DNA from: Vibrio barjaei
Lineage (GTDB): Bacteria; Pseudomonadota; Gammaproteobacteria; Enterobacterales; Vibrionaceae
Direction: 5' to 3'
Assembly (NCBI RefSeq): GCF_001639065.2
Contig: NZ_LQXO02000042.1
Coordinates: forward strand, 62,001-126,000
Length of the DNA: 64,000 bases
Part shown: positions 25,198-35,338 of the stretch, piece by piece
Layout: each line of letters begins with the position of its first letter
Numbering within the stretch: the stretch's first letter is position 1
Notes under the pieces: generated by a model
Database searches by the model: none
What the model saw: the letters and a program-made list of their open reading frames with translations, nothing else
What the model was told of the DNA's origin: nothing
Program-made: the position numbers and the translations under genes

Positions 25198-27120
25198 TTA
25201 GCTTTCGGAATTAGTTTCAGGGAATGTGGTTTTTGTGCCATCTCCATGAAGGACCGATATCTCGACAGGTTTGCCTTCATCATCCAATCGTACCTTTCCG
25301 ATACCACTTTTATTGACCAGACGATTATGATGACTTGGTTCGGGCTTACGTTTGAAGATCTTTAAACGTTTACGCTTAGTAAATAAGTTCAACGGTGAAC
25401 GCGGTGAGTAAAGCCATTTATCGAGGGTGTCACAAATCGTCAGTAGTGGTTCCGGAAACTCATTCTTTATTCCACTACAGGTGATTTGGTAAATGTGTGA
25501 ATCCGTCTGCTTATAACGAAGCTTTACGTCGTAGACAAAGGAGTAGTGGACGTCACCCGACAAGATGACAAAGTTTTTAGGTGTCTTGGTATGGGTAAAA
25601 ATGGACAGCAAAGTATTGGCACTTCCAGGATGGGCCATCCAGTTTTCAGCATCAATAATTAGGGGATTACCCATTTTTGTCGCCATACTTTGTAGCGTCT
25701 CTATAAACTTAACACCAAACATAGGGGCGGGAGACACAACGACGACAGAGTCTAGACCGATGAGCTCCTGTTGAAATTCCACCATTGCTTCCCAGTCCAT
25801 TAGACCAGATGGTTTATTCAGATTGGACTCGGAACGCCAGCGTCGTGTGCGAGTATCAAGAACCACTACTTTGGGTGATGACTCAAGACTAAAATGCCAC
25901 TTCTCGTATCGTAGCAATTGCGTGATTAACTCATCGTGTTGGTCTTGCGCGATGACTTTGTTTCCGTTGGCATAAGAGAACAGTGCAACCAAACTGTTTC
26001 GCCAGTCATTCTTCATCTGAACTGGGGTATTACCCCAAGCTTGACATAGTAGATAGGACAAGAGAGCGTTGCCTATTATTCGCTTAGAAAACGCGTTTTC
26101 GTAAGCTGCTTTTTCCCAGCCAACAGTCAGGTTCCAATCGTCAGTTACGTCGTGATCATCAAAAATCATATAACTTGGGATATGCGCCATTACTCGCCTG
26201 ACCTTAGGTAATCCAGCGACAAACCTATCAAGTTCTGCCTTTTCCTTGCTCCAAAGAGGTTGGTCTTTCTCTAGCAAAGGTTGGCTTTCCGAACCATAAT
26301 TGGGACGCAGTTGGTTAAAATGAATGGCATCCCAGAGTTCAGGAGACCAATTAAGCAAGTACATTGCCAAAAATTCTGAGAAGCTAATCAGATGATTTTC
26401 GCATTCTCTAGAGCTGAAAATAGGCGTGTCATTTTTATTAATCAGACCCTTCAGGCGATGAGTCTCATCTTGGTAATGGGGTAGTATTTGGTCTCTAGAA
26501 TAGAGCGCGTTGGTACAATGGTAGAGTTCATCTGCATTTCCAACAGGGGCACCAATAAATGACTCACCAGGTAACTCAAGTAATTTGATGACTTTATGGA
26601 TAGCCACCAACATGGGACCGGCAACATGATCAGCGTATATTTGGTCGCCCGTAAGCAACAGAAGGTCTGGTCGCTCATTGTCTTGTGTAGAGGTCGCTAA
26701 TTGATCGAGCAACACATCGACTTGAAGCAAGCTGTCGTCACTATGATGATGTGGGTTTCTACATGAGCCGTGAAGAATATGATCAGACTTATCTGACAAG
26801 ATGATGTCTACCCAAGATGACGTTGAATAGAACATATTGTCATTAAGAACGCTGATCTTGGATTGCCGCCAAACAACGTTATAGCTTAGGTGGCAGGATT
26901 GAGACGTTGAAAGATTAGTGTGGAACTGAATGAGCCATAGTTTGTTGCTTATCTTGTAGACCTGCTCAGTCTTAAAATCACGGTAAGAGATCTCTTCATC
27001 GATATTCATCACAAGCTGGAGATTGGAAGGACACAAAGAGGTCGCCAGCCATAGAGTGAATTGTTGAGGGCTAGTGCGACGTAATATTGGGCCTGCCAAC
27101 ACAGGATTGAGCTTTTTCAT
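25198..27120 (-). CDS. PhoD-like metallophosphatase
   Basis: The 640-residue protein carries the PhoD-type metallophosphoesterase motifs in order: LHGSCRNPHHH, LLLTGDQIYADHV, YMIFDDHDVTDDWNL and LSGDVHYSFVYD. No signal peptide or twin-arginine motif is present (start MKKLNPVLAGPILRR), so it should be cytosolic, unlike classical secreted PhoD. The N-terminal 110 residues resemble a beta-sandwich. The physiological phosphodiester substrate is unknown. It is probably cotranscribed with the 128-residue gene 23 bp upstream. Confidence 0.85.
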   Translation of the reverse strand: MKKLNPVLAGPILRRTSPQQFTLWLATSLCPSNLQLVMNIDEEISYRDFKTEQVYKISNKLWLIQFHTNLSTSQSCHLSYNVVWRQSKISVLNDNMFYSTSSWVDIILSDKSDHILHGSCRNPHHHSDDSLLQVDVLLDQLATSTQDNERPDLLLLTGDQIYADHVAGPMLVAIHKVIKLLELPGESFIGAPVGNADELYHCTNALYSRDQILPHYQDETHRLKGLINKNDTPIFSSRECENHLISFSEFLAMYLLNWSPELWDAIHFNQLRPNYGSESQPLLEKDQPLWSKEKAELDRFVAGLPKVRRVMAHIPSYMIFDDHDVTDDWNLTVGWEKAAYENAFSKRIIGNALLSYLLCQAWGNTPVQMKNDWRNSLVALFSYANGNKVIAQDQHDELITQLLRYEKWHFSLESSPKVVVLDTRTRRWRSESNLNKPSGLMDWEAMVEFQQELIGLDSVVVVSPAPMFGVKFIETLQSMATKMGNPLIIDAENWMAHPGSANTLLSIFTHTKTPKNFVILSGDVHYSFVYDVKLRYKQTDSHIYQITCSGIKNEFPEPLLTICDTLDKWLYSPRSPLNLFTKRKRLKIFKRKPEPSHHNRLVNKSGIGKVRLDDEGKPVEISVLHGDGTKTTFPETNSES

Positions 27121-27143
27121 GGGGCGTTCTTTCTACTTACTTT

Positions 27144-27530
27144 CTAGGAATGTTCCAGTGCTGGTTGCTCTGATGCTGTCGTTGCATCGTTCATTTTCTC
27201 AAGCAGTTCGACAAACTCTGAGCTGCTAGTTTCGTGACCGATTAGGAAAAAAGCGGTCAATGCATCCAAAAGATGCTCATTATTGTTGCTTTGATCAATA
27301 ATCTGAGCGAGTCGCTCACGAACAAGCTCTATTTCATGCTCAACAAATCCTCGACCTTCAAACGTATCTTCCGCTTCGTCAGGAGCGTTGTCGAACTCTA
27401 AGAATAACAAGTCATTATCGACTTTGGCGCTCAAAAGTCGTTCTGGAAGCCATGTCTCACCCGTGACGACATCAATATGTTGATCGTTTGGCAAAGATTG
27501 GAGAATTTTTTTTAACTTTTCTACTTTCAC
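27144..27530 (-). CDS. Hypothetical acidic protein (128 residues)
   Basis: I do not recognise this protein. It is acidic and soluble. The first half has a strand-rich pattern (KILQSLPNDQHIDVVTGETW, then LLFLEFDNAPDEAE). The second half is helical (EIELVRERLAQIIDQSNNNE, then LLDALTAFFLIG). It has no Cys and no membrane segment. The short spacing to the PhoD-like gene downstream suggests one transcript. The 250 bp upstream must contain the promoter, divergent from the OmpV-like gene. Confidence 0.7.
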   Translation of the reverse strand: MKVEKLKKILQSLPNDQHIDVVTGETWLPERLLSAKVDNDLLFLEFDNAPDEAEDTFEGRGFVEHEIELVRERLAQIIDQSNNNEHLLDALTAFFLIGHETSSSEFVELLEKMNDATTASEQPALEHS

Positions 27531-27780
27531 GATTCGTCTAAATAGTGGAAACTATGACACCCATCACTGTTGGTTATTTATTGAGCCATAAGGCAAATAA
27601 CAGTGTGGTGACATAAAAATATGCGTTAACCCCATAATATACAACTCTACTTCACTGAGGTAGCTGTTGTTAGGTTATTTGATAAATAGCGTGTGAATTT
27701 TGGCTATCAGTCAAAATAGTGATTACGTGCTCCTTAGCTTATTAATTGTAAACATATTCCAGTTGGAGAAACTGCAAGAC

Positions 27781-29112
27781 ATGATAAAGAGAAATCTCGC
27801 GCTCGCGACCGCAGCATCACTTTGTACAACACCAGTGGTATTGGCAGAAGAGTCAGCGCAAGAAGCGGATTGGGGCATTGCAGCAGTGTGGCGTACAGCG
27901 AACATTCCTTTTGATACCAAAGGAAGTGATACCACCGTTAGTACCTTTATTCCGATGATGTTCTTTAAGAATGACTATGTCTTTCTAGACGGTACTATGG
28001 CAGGTGCCCACCTCTATAAAACGGATGACAAAGAATTAGAGCTTAACGCTATTGCGCGTATGCGTTTTATCGACATACCAGCAGACGAGCAAAATGCCGT
28101 TGGGGGAGACACTGCGGACTATGGTCTGCAAATGCGTTATAACTTTGATGACGCTTGGCACTTCGACACCGAGCTAATGACAGACGGACATAACCGTTAT
28201 CATGCGAACTTTAGACTCCAAGGGATGCTTGATTATGGTGACCTTGAATTGCGTCCTAACGTCACCCTGCGTTATAAAGATGCTGACTTTAACACCGAAT
28301 ACTATGGTACATACCGAGGTACTACAGATAGCCTAAGTGGCGCTATGGACTATGCGATGGGCGTTGATGCTAAATACCACGTCGTATCAAACCTATACCT
28401 TGTAGGTGCAACGAATATTCGCATGTTGGATAACCAAGCGTATCATTCATCAGTGATTAACGAACGTTTTGAAGGCGAAGTGTATTTCGGTGTTGGTTTC
28501 TTCAACGAGAAGAAAAAATCAACATCAAAAGCGAAGCAAGTTCGTCGTGATATCGGTGCGAAACCTTATGTGCGTGTAGCTCATGGTTATGCGTCACCAT
28601 CGGACATGGGTGATATCCTGACCTTTAACGGTAAGCGAGATCCGTATAATAACCAAGTAACGTCGGTATTTTATGGCCATCCATTAACGGACGAATTGTT
28701 TGGTATGCCGTTGGATATCTATTTGAGTCCGGGTATTGCTCACCACTGGAGTTCTGAGGTTCAAGGTTCTGGTACTGAATTTATCACGCTTATCAAAGCA
28801 TATTACACGTTTAACTGGCCAGTGAAGATGCGTTTAGGTGTGGGTAACGGCCTGTCATATATCGACAACATTACCTATATCGAACAAGAAGAGATGAAGG
28901 ATAAAGGTAAGCGTGCAAGTCACCTTATGAACTACATTGACATTTCTTATGACATCAGCATAGGCTCTATTATCGGTAAACCAGCACTTGAAGAGTTATG
29001 GCTTGGTTATGCTCTGCATCACCGCAGTGCGATATTCGAAGCTTCGTCCCAGTTCGGTCGAATCAAAGGTGGTAGTAACTACAGCACCTTCTATCTTCAG
29101 TACCACTTCTAA
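27781..29112 (+). CDS. MipA/OmpV-like outer membrane protein
   Basis: The protein of about 443 residues has a signal peptide (MIKRNLALATAASLCTTPVV, cleaved after LAE or nearby). The barrel pattern begins DWGIAAVWRTANIPFDTKG and VSTFIPMMFFKNDYVFLDG. It ends in ELWLGYALHHRSAIFEASSQ, FGRIKGGSN and a C-terminal Phe strand, the MipA/OmpV family signature. Members of the MipA branch scaffold murein enzymes, while OmpV is a major antigen. At 443 residues it is longer than classical OmpV. The ATG at 27781 starts the signal peptide. A GTG/TTG-type extension upstream is rejected. Confidence 0.7.
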   Translation: MIKRNLALATAASLCTTPVVLAEESAQEADWGIAAVWRTANIPFDTKGSDTTVSTFIPMMFFKNDYVFLDGTMAGAHLYKTDDKELELNAIARMRFIDIPADEQNAVGGDTADYGLQMRYNFDDAWHFDTELMTDGHNRYHANFRLQGMLDYGDLELRPNVTLRYKDADFNTEYYGTYRGTTDSLSGAMDYAMGVDAKYHVVSNLYLVGATNIRMLDNQAYHSSVINERFEGEVYFGVGFFNEKKKSTSKAKQVRRDIGAKPYVRVAHGYASPSDMGDILTFNGKRDPYNNQVTSVFYGHPLTDELFGMPLDIYLSPGIAHHWSSEVQGSGTEFITLIKAYYTFNWPVKMRLGVGNGLSYIDNITYIEQEEMKDKGKRASHLMNYIDISYDISIGSIIGKPALEELWLGYALHHRSAIFEASSQFGRIKGGSNYSTFYLQYHF

Positions 29113-29116
29113 TCAG

Positions 29117-29142
29117 AAAGCTCCGCATTGCGGAGCTTTTTT
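29117..29142 (+). terminator. Intrinsic terminator after the OmpV-like gene
   Basis: AAAGCTCCGC and GCGGAGCTTT form a 10-bp stem with a 3-nt loop, followed by T residues, directly after the stop codon. Confidence 0.92.
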
Positions 29143-29226
29143 GTATCCTTCTCGCTTAACGCTAATTTCCTACCTGTGCTACAATCCGGCCAGTTTTTAA
29201 TAGTAAAAAGTTAAGTAGGGAACGTT

Positions 29227-32200
29227 TTGACTTCCTCTCAAAATTCCAATCAACAGTCGCAAGTGCAAGCGAACAATCCACAGTCACTTAAAAAAGCATT
29301 AAAAGACTGTATGATTCGCGACCGCTTTCGTTTGAGTAAGCGTATTGCAGGCGCAACAAGAATTAAAAAACCAGAAGCTCAATCTGCAGTATTCGACGAA
29401 ATTGCTATCGATATTGCGCGTTCGATGATGGTTGCTCAGCAGCGCGCAGCTGCAAAACCCACCATTAATTACCCAGAGCAGTTGCCAGTTAGTCAGAAGA
29501 AAGATGAAATTGCTGAAGCCATTGAGAACAACCAAGTGGTTATTGTCGCGGGTGAAACGGGTTCAGGTAAGACGACTCAGCTACCGAAAATTTGTTCAGA
29601 ATTAGGTCGAGGACAATTTGGCTTAATTGGTCATACACAGCCAAGACGACTTGCCGCGCGTTCAGTGGCAAATCGTATCGCCGAAGAGATGGAGACATCA
29701 CTGGGCGAGTTCGTAGGTTATAAGGTCCGATTCAACGACCAGATTTCTGAGAATACCCAAGTGAAATTGATGACAGACGGTATCTTACTGGCTGAAATTC
29801 AACATGATCGTTTTCTTAATCAATATGACACCATCATTATTGATGAAGCGCATGAGCGCAGTTTGAATATCGATTTTATTCTGGGTTACTTACGTGAGTT
29901 ACTCCCGAAACGCCCTGATTTAAAAATCATTATCACTTCAGCGACCATCGATCCAGAGCGTTTTTCAAAGCATTTTAATGACGCGCCAATTATCGAAGTC
30001 TCGGGGCGAACATTCCCCGTTGAAACCCGTTATCGGCCTCTGTCTGGGGACGATGATGGTGATAGAGATCAGCTAGAAGGTATTTTCGAAGCGGTAGATG
30101 AACTGTGTGATGAAGGTCTTGGCGACATTCTGATTTTCATGAACGGTGAACGTGAGATTCGTGATACGGCGGACGCATTAACAAAACGTAACCTTCGTGA
30201 TACTGAGATTGTTCCGTTGTACGCTCGCTTATCCGCTGGCGAACAGAATAAGATCTTCCAACCACATGCAGGTCGACGAATTGTACTCGCCACCAACGTT
30301 GCAGAAACATCACTGACTGTTCCGGGGATTAAGTACGTTATTGACCCTGGTACCGCTCGTATTAGTCGATATAGTTATCGCACAAAGGTTCAGCGTCTTC
30401 CTATTGAGCCAGTTTCTCAGGCAAGTGCAAACCAGCGTAAAGGTCGATGCGGCCGTGTAGAAGAGGGGATTTGTATTCGTCTGTATTCGGAAGCAGATTT
30501 CGAATCACGTCCAGAATTCACGGACCCAGAAATTCTTAGAACCAATCTAGCGTCAGTCATTCTGCAAATGACGGCTTTAGGATTGGGTGATATTGAAGCT
30601 TTCCCATTTGTTGAAGCACCTGATAAACGCAATATTCAGGACGGTGTTCGTCTGCTTGAAGAGTTAGGTGCTATCAATGATAAAGCAAAGGATCCTAAGA
30701 AACGTTTAACACCAATTGGTCGTAAGTTAGCTCGCTTACCTATTGACCCTCGTTTGGCTCGAATGGTGATAGAGGCCCCAAGACTTGGATGTTTAAAAGA
30801 AGTTATGGTTATCGCTTCTGCTTTATCTATTCAAGACCCAAGAGAACGTCCTAGTGATAAGCAGCAATCGTCCGACGACAAACACAAGCGCTTCTTCGAT
30901 CAAGAGTCTGATTTCCTAACGTTTGTAAACCTATGGGATTACATTCAAAAACAACAAAAAGCGTTGTCTGGAAACCAATTTCGCAAGCAATGTAAGCAAG
31001 ACTATTTAAACTACTTGCGTGTACGCGAATGGCAGGACGTTTACTTCCAAATACATCAAGCCATGCGTGAGATGGATGAAAAACTCAACCAAGAACCGGG
31101 TAGCTATCAATCTGTCCATACTGCCTTACTGGTTGGCTTGTTGTCGCATATTGGCGTGAAAGACCAGGAAAAAAACGAGTACCAAGGTGCTCGAAACGCG
31201 CGCTTCCATATTTTCCCCGCTTCAGGTCTGTTTAAGAAGCAACCTAAGTGGATTATGTCGGCAGAGCTGGTAGAAACTTCAAAGCTCTGGGGGCGTATTA
31301 TCGCCAAGATTCAGCCAGAGTGGATTGAGCCTCTAGCAAAACATCTAATCAAGCGTAGCTACAGTGAACCCCATTGGTCGAAAAAACGCGCAGCCGTAAT
31401 GGCACACGAAAAAGTGATGTTGTACGGAGTACCAATTGTTCCGAAGCGATTGGTTAACTATGGTGCGATTGACCCAGTTTTAAGTCGCGAACTGTTTGTG
31501 CGCAGTGCCTTGGTTGAAGGGGATTGGGAAACCAAGCACGCGTTTTTTAAACAAAACAGAAAGCTATTACAAGAAGTAGAAGAGCTAGAACACAAGTCGC
31601 GTCGTCGGGATATCCTTGTTGATGACGATGAGCTATTTGATTTTTACGATCAACGTGTAGGCACAGAAGTTGTTTCTGGGCGCCATTTTGATACGTGGTG
31701 GAAGAAAGCAAGTCAGAAGAACAAAGAGCTTCTTAATTTTGAAAAGGAGATGCTGTTTAAGGGCGACGCTAGTCATGTTACCGATCTTGATTATCCTAAC
31801 TTCTGGCATCAAGGCGGATTTAAACTCAAGCTAAGCTATCAGTTTGAACCTGGAGAAGATAGTGACGGTGTAACAGTGCACATCCCATTACCTATCCTTA
31901 ACCAGATTGATAACGAAGGGTTCGATTGGCAAATCCCGGGGTTGCGACATGAACTGGTGGTGAGCTTAATCAAAGCATTGCCAAAGACACTACGTAAGAA
32001 CTTTGTACCAGCGCCAAACTACGCAGACGCGTTCTTGGCTCGTGTCACACCGATGGAAGCACCACTTTTAGATGCATTGGAAAAAGAACTTCGCCGCATG
32101 ACAGGTGTGGAAGTATTAAGGGACGATTGGAATCTAGAACAACTTCCTGAACACCTGAAAATTACTTTCCGTGCTGTGGATCATCGCAATAGAAAGCTCA

Positions 32201-33147
32201 AAGAGAATCGCAATCTTTATGAGTTGAAAGAAAGCCTGAAAGACAAAGTGCAACAAACTTTGTCTAAAGTTGCTGATGATGATATCGAGCAGCAAGGTTT
32301 GCATACGTGGAGTTTTGGTGAACTGCCAAAAGTCTATTCGCAAAAGCGCGGTGGATTTGATGTTAAAGCTTATCCTGCTCTAGTGGATAATAAAGACAGC
32401 GTTGAAATTAAGTTGTTTGAAACGGAAGTAGAACAAGAGCAGGTCATGAAAGAAGGGCAACGTCGTTTGCTGCTACTGAATGTACCTTCTCCAATTAAAT
32501 ATCTGCACACCAATCTTCCGAACAAATCGAAGTTGGGTCTCTATTTCAACCCTTATGGCAAAGTGTTAGACTTAATTGATGACTGTATAGCATGCGGTAT
32601 CGATAAGCTTATCGAAGGTCAAGGAGGCTTGGTTTGGGATGCAGACAAATTTGAACAACTTAAAGAGTATGTACGTGGTGAATTAGGCGATACAGTTGTA
32701 GACATTGCACAGCAAGTGGAGACAATCCTGACGACCGCGTTCAACATTAATAAAAAGCTTAAAGGTCGTGTAGACTTGACGATGGCATTCGCGTTATCGG
32801 ATATAAAAGCGCAGATTGAAGGATTGATTTTCAAAGGCTTCGCAACCGAATGTGGCTGGAAACGACTGCCGGATATTCTGCGTTACTTGAAAGCAATTGA
32901 GAAACGCATGGAGAAGTTACCGATTGACCCCAATCGAGATCGCATGCACATGCTAAAAGTGGAATCCGTCACTCAAGACTACAAAGAGTTACTTAACAAG
33001 ATTCCAAAAGGTATGAAAATACCAGAAAACGTTAAAGAGATTCGCTGGATGCTAGAAGAGCTCCGCGTGAGTTATTTTGCTCAGCAGCTCGGTACACCAT
33101 ACCCAGTCTCTGATAAGCGCGTATTGAATGCGATAGACGCTTGCTAA
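29227..33147 (+). CDS. hrpA: ATP-dependent RNA helicase HrpA
   Basis: The 1306-residue protein is a full-length DEAH-box helicase of the HrpA type. Walker A is GETGSGKTTQLPKI (109-122), motif II is DEAH (206-209) in TIIIDEAHERSLN, and motif III is SAT in ITSATIDPERF. Motif VI is QRKGRCGRV. The helicase-associated and long DUF3418-like C-terminal regions follow (to about 1300). HrpA acts on ribosomes and mRNA; in E. coli it rescues stalled ribosomes. Translation appears to begin at a TTG preceded by TAGGGA, since no ATG is suitably placed. Confidence 0.95.
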   Translation: MTSSQNSNQQSQVQANNPQSLKKALKDCMIRDRFRLSKRIAGATRIKKPEAQSAVFDEIAIDIARSMMVAQQRAAAKPTINYPEQLPVSQKKDEIAEAIENNQVVIVAGETGSGKTTQLPKICSELGRGQFGLIGHTQPRRLAARSVANRIAEEMETSLGEFVGYKVRFNDQISENTQVKLMTDGILLAEIQHDRFLNQYDTIIIDEAHERSLNIDFILGYLRELLPKRPDLKIIITSATIDPERFSKHFNDAPIIEVSGRTFPVETRYRPLSGDDDGDRDQLEGIFEAVDELCDEGLGDILIFMNGEREIRDTADALTKRNLRDTEIVPLYARLSAGEQNKIFQPHAGRRIVLATNVAETSLTVPGIKYVIDPGTARISRYSYRTKVQRLPIEPVSQASANQRKGRCGRVEEGICIRLYSEADFESRPEFTDPEILRTNLASVILQMTALGLGDIEAFPFVEAPDKRNIQDGVRLLEELGAINDKAKDPKKRLTPIGRKLARLPIDPRLARMVIEAPRLGCLKEVMVIASALSIQDPRERPSDKQQSSDDKHKRFFDQESDFLTFVNLWDYIQKQQKALSGNQFRKQCKQDYLNYLRVREWQDVYFQIHQAMREMDEKLNQEPGSYQSVHTALLVGLLSHIGVKDQEKNEYQGARNARFHIFPASGLFKKQPKWIMSAELVETSKLWGRIIAKIQPEWIEPLAKHLIKRSYSEPHWSKKRAAVMAHEKVMLYGVPIVPKRLVNYGAIDPVLSRELFVRSALVEGDWETKHAFFKQNRKLLQEVEELEHKSRRRDILVDDDELFDFYDQRVGTEVVSGRHFDTWWKKASQKNKELLNFEKEMLFKGDASHVTDLDYPNFWHQGGFKLKLSYQFEPGEDSDGVTVHIPLPILNQIDNEGFDWQIPGLRHELVVSLIKALPKTLRKNFVPAPNYADAFLARVTPMEAPLLDALEKELRRMTGVEVLRDDWNLEQLPEHLKITFRAVDHRNRKLKENRNLYELKESLKDKVQQTLSKVADDDIEQQGLHTWSFGELPKVYSQKRGGFDVKAYPALVDNKDSVEIKLFETEVEQEQVMKEGQRRLLLLNVPSPIKYLHTNLPNKSKLGLYFNPYGKVLDLIDDCIACGIDKLIEGQGGLVWDADKFEQLKEYVRGELGDTVVDIAQQVETILTTAFNINKKLKGRVDLTMAFALSDIKAQIEGLIFKGFATECGWKRLPDILRYLKAIEKRMEKLPIDPNRDRMHMLKVESVTQDYKELLNKIPKGMKIPENVKEIRWMLEELRVSYFAQQLGTPYPVSDKRVLNAIDAC

Positions 33148-33332
33148 GCGTCCAACTAAATAGATTCTATGCAAAAATGTGATAGATATAACTTCTAAGC
33201 GTATGAGAATTCAGAAAGTTTTACCGAAAATTAAAACTTGAAGGATTCTCCTACGATATAGTGTGTGATATATAAAGCTCCGCGGTGGCTTTCATTGGAC
33301 TCGCCGCATTTTATTAAACAAGAAGGTTACAA

Positions 33333-33845
33333 ATGAAAAAGACACTTTTAGCGCTTGCGCTTGTTGGTGCGTCGACGTCAGCGTTCGCTGATGCGTGGTT
33401 GTATGGTGGTGTTTCTGCTGGTCGTGCAGACTACAATGGTAACAGCGATACTCCAATGGGTTTCCACGTCGGTACTGGTATTCTGCCTATCATCGGTATT
33501 GAAGGTGGTTATTGGAAACACGGTAACTTCGATGGTACTAGCGAAGGCAAGAACGGTTACGCAGAACTAGGTTCTTGGTACGCAGCACTTAAGCCGAGTA
33601 TCGATATTGGTCCAGTACAGATTTACGCTAAAGGTGGTTTACACTACTACAACGCTGATTATAAAGATGGTCTAAGCGGCAGCGACAGCGGTACAGACTT
33701 TATGTACGGTGTGGGTGCAGAGTATTTCGTGACAGATATGCTTTCTGTTGGTGCGAGCTGGCAACGATTTAACGGCGTTAAAACCAAATTTGATGACAAA
33801 GATTTAGATAGCTTTACTATCAATGCAACACTTCACATCTTCTAA
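33333..33845 (+). CDS. Small outer membrane beta-barrel protein
   Basis: The 170-residue protein has a clear signal peptide (MKKTLLALALVGASTSAFA). Alternating amphipathic strands follow (DAWLYGGVSAGRADYNG, YAELGSWYAALKPSIDIG, VQIYAKGGLHYYNADY, DMLSVGASWQRF) and the last residue is Phe in SFTINATLHIF. This is the size and pattern of eight-stranded OmpX/AcfA-like barrels. The ATG follows AGAAGGTTAC. It is monocistronic, with its own terminator. Confidence 0.8.
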   Translation: MKKTLLALALVGASTSAFADAWLYGGVSAGRADYNGNSDTPMGFHVGTGILPIIGIEGGYWKHGNFDGTSEGKNGYAELGSWYAALKPSIDIGPVQIYAKGGLHYYNADYKDGLSGSDSGTDFMYGVGAEYFVTDMLSVGASWQRFNGVKTKFDDKDLDSFTINATLHIF

Positions 33846-33861
33846 AACTATGTAAGTGTGT

Positions 33862-33888
33862 AAAAGGCGACCTTGAGTCGCCTTTTTC
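33862..33888 (+). terminator. Intrinsic terminator after the small barrel gene
   Basis: AAAAGGCGAC and GTCGCCTTTT form a 10-bp stem with a 5-nt loop, followed by T residues. Confidence 0.9.
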
Positions 33889-34062
33889 GTACTTGGCGAC
33901 CTAAAATTGACCGAATAGAGAGTCTTTTGATGGATGGTGTTATCAATAATCGCCTGGTGAGATAATTGTTTTCATCTCATTGCAATTTCCATTTTCAACC
34001 AAGAGAACTAGGTCTACACTCATAGCACTACAATGTGTAGCCTAACTTTTAGGTTGTTTGAA

Positions 34063-35181
34063 ATGTTCAGAAAAACGTTAATTGCGATAGTGCTTTCTGC
34101 TAGCGTTATCGTACCTGCTAGTGCTTGTACTGGTATCTCTCTTTCTACTGTTGGGAACGACTTCATCCAAGCTCGAACTATTGAATGGGGTGAGAGTAAT
34201 CTAAATAGTAAACTGATCATCTCACCGAGAAAACACCAGTTCACGTCGATTATGCCCGATCGAAAACAAGGACTAGGTTGGGACAGTCGCCTAGGTTTTG
34301 TTGGCATCTCAGTGAGTGATGACCGATTTATCGGAGAAGGGGTAAATGAGGCAGGATTGAGTGCCGGACTTTTCTATTTCAAAGGATACGGTTCACTAAA
34401 ACCATATAATGAGGAAACGAGGCAGAATAGCATTACCGATATGGATTTTGTGCGTTGGATGTTGTCGCAATTTAAAACTGTCGATGAAGTTCTAACCGCG
34501 ATGAAATCTATAGATATCGTGCCAGTATATCTAGACGCTAAAGGACAGCCTTCACCAACAGGGCATTGGCGTGTAACAGACAAAACAGGTCGAAGTGTTG
34601 TGATTGAAATTATGAACCAAGGAGAGGTGCATATTTACGAAAATGAAGTAGGCGTTCTGACTAACTCTCCAACGTTTCCTTGGCAGGTGACCAACTTAAA
34701 CAACTATCTGCACTTGCAACCCGGAACCAGTGCTCCTCGGCAGTTTGGAGAGGTTGAAGCAAAATCATTCGGTATCGGTTCAGGGTTCTTAGGCCTACCT
34801 GGCGACATTACACCGCCTTCTAGGTTCGTACGTGCGGCATTTTATGTAACCACTGCACCTGACCTCAAAACCTCGGCACAGGCAGTTTCTCAAGCCTTTC
34901 ATATTCTGAATAACTTCGATATTCCCATCGGCTCAGAGTTTGGCCCGCAATATCGAGAGCATATTCCAGACCTACCAAGCGCGACTCAGTGGACTTCAGT
35001 GGTTGACCAGACCAATGGCGTTCTTTATTACAAGACGATGAATGACAGCCGAATTAAGAAAGTGGATCTCAACGCCATTAATTTTGCTGCCAAAAATGAG
35101 ACGAAAAGAGCATTAGATGATGGAAAATTTGAGTTCGAAGACATCACACAAAGTGTTCAACCTGCGATTAACAATCAATAG
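34063..35181 (+). CDS. Exported choloylglycine hydrolase/penicillin V acylase family amidase
   Basis: The protein of about 372 residues begins with a signal peptide (MFRKTLIAIVLSASVIVPAS, A, then C). Cleavage after ASA would expose Cys22 as the N-terminal nucleophile required by this Ntn-hydrolase family. The next residues, CTGISLSTVG and ARTIEWGE, match the family pocket, and LTNSPTFPWQ and PPSRFVRAAF carry the conserved Asn and Arg. The reaction would be hydrolysis of a linear amide such as a bile salt, penicillin V or acyl-homoserine lactone. The substrate cannot be chosen from the sequence. The ATG at 34033 would put ten extra residues before the signal peptide. Confidence 0.85.
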   Translation: MFRKTLIAIVLSASVIVPASACTGISLSTVGNDFIQARTIEWGESNLNSKLIISPRKHQFTSIMPDRKQGLGWDSRLGFVGISVSDDRFIGEGVNEAGLSAGLFYFKGYGSLKPYNEETRQNSITDMDFVRWMLSQFKTVDEVLTAMKSIDIVPVYLDAKGQPSPTGHWRVTDKTGRSVVIEIMNQGEVHIYENEVGVLTNSPTFPWQVTNLNNYLHLQPGTSAPRQFGEVEAKSFGIGSGFLGLPGDITPPSRFVRAAFYVTTAPDLKTSAQAVSQAFHILNNFDIPIGSEFGPQYREHIPDLPSATQWTSVVDQTNGVLYYKTMNDSRIKKVDLNAINFAAKNETKRALDDGKFEFEDITQSVQPAINNQ

Positions 35182-35216
35182 ACGTAGTAACGACTGAATT
35201 TTCACTATTTTGAATC

Positions 35217-35246
35217 AAAGCGGTCCTTTAAAGGGTCGCTTTTTTA
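35217..35246 (+). terminator. Intrinsic terminator after the amidase gene
   Basis: AAAGCG and CGCTTT frame an inner CCTTTAAAGG stem joined by G-U pairs, followed by six T residues. Confidence 0.85.
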
Positions 35247-35338
35247 ATAAGGATAGAAAAGACTCGAATATGTTTTGGTTGTAACTTGCCCACCATTAAT
35301 AAGGCGTGTAACTGCCTAATAAAGTGGAGGAGATATAA

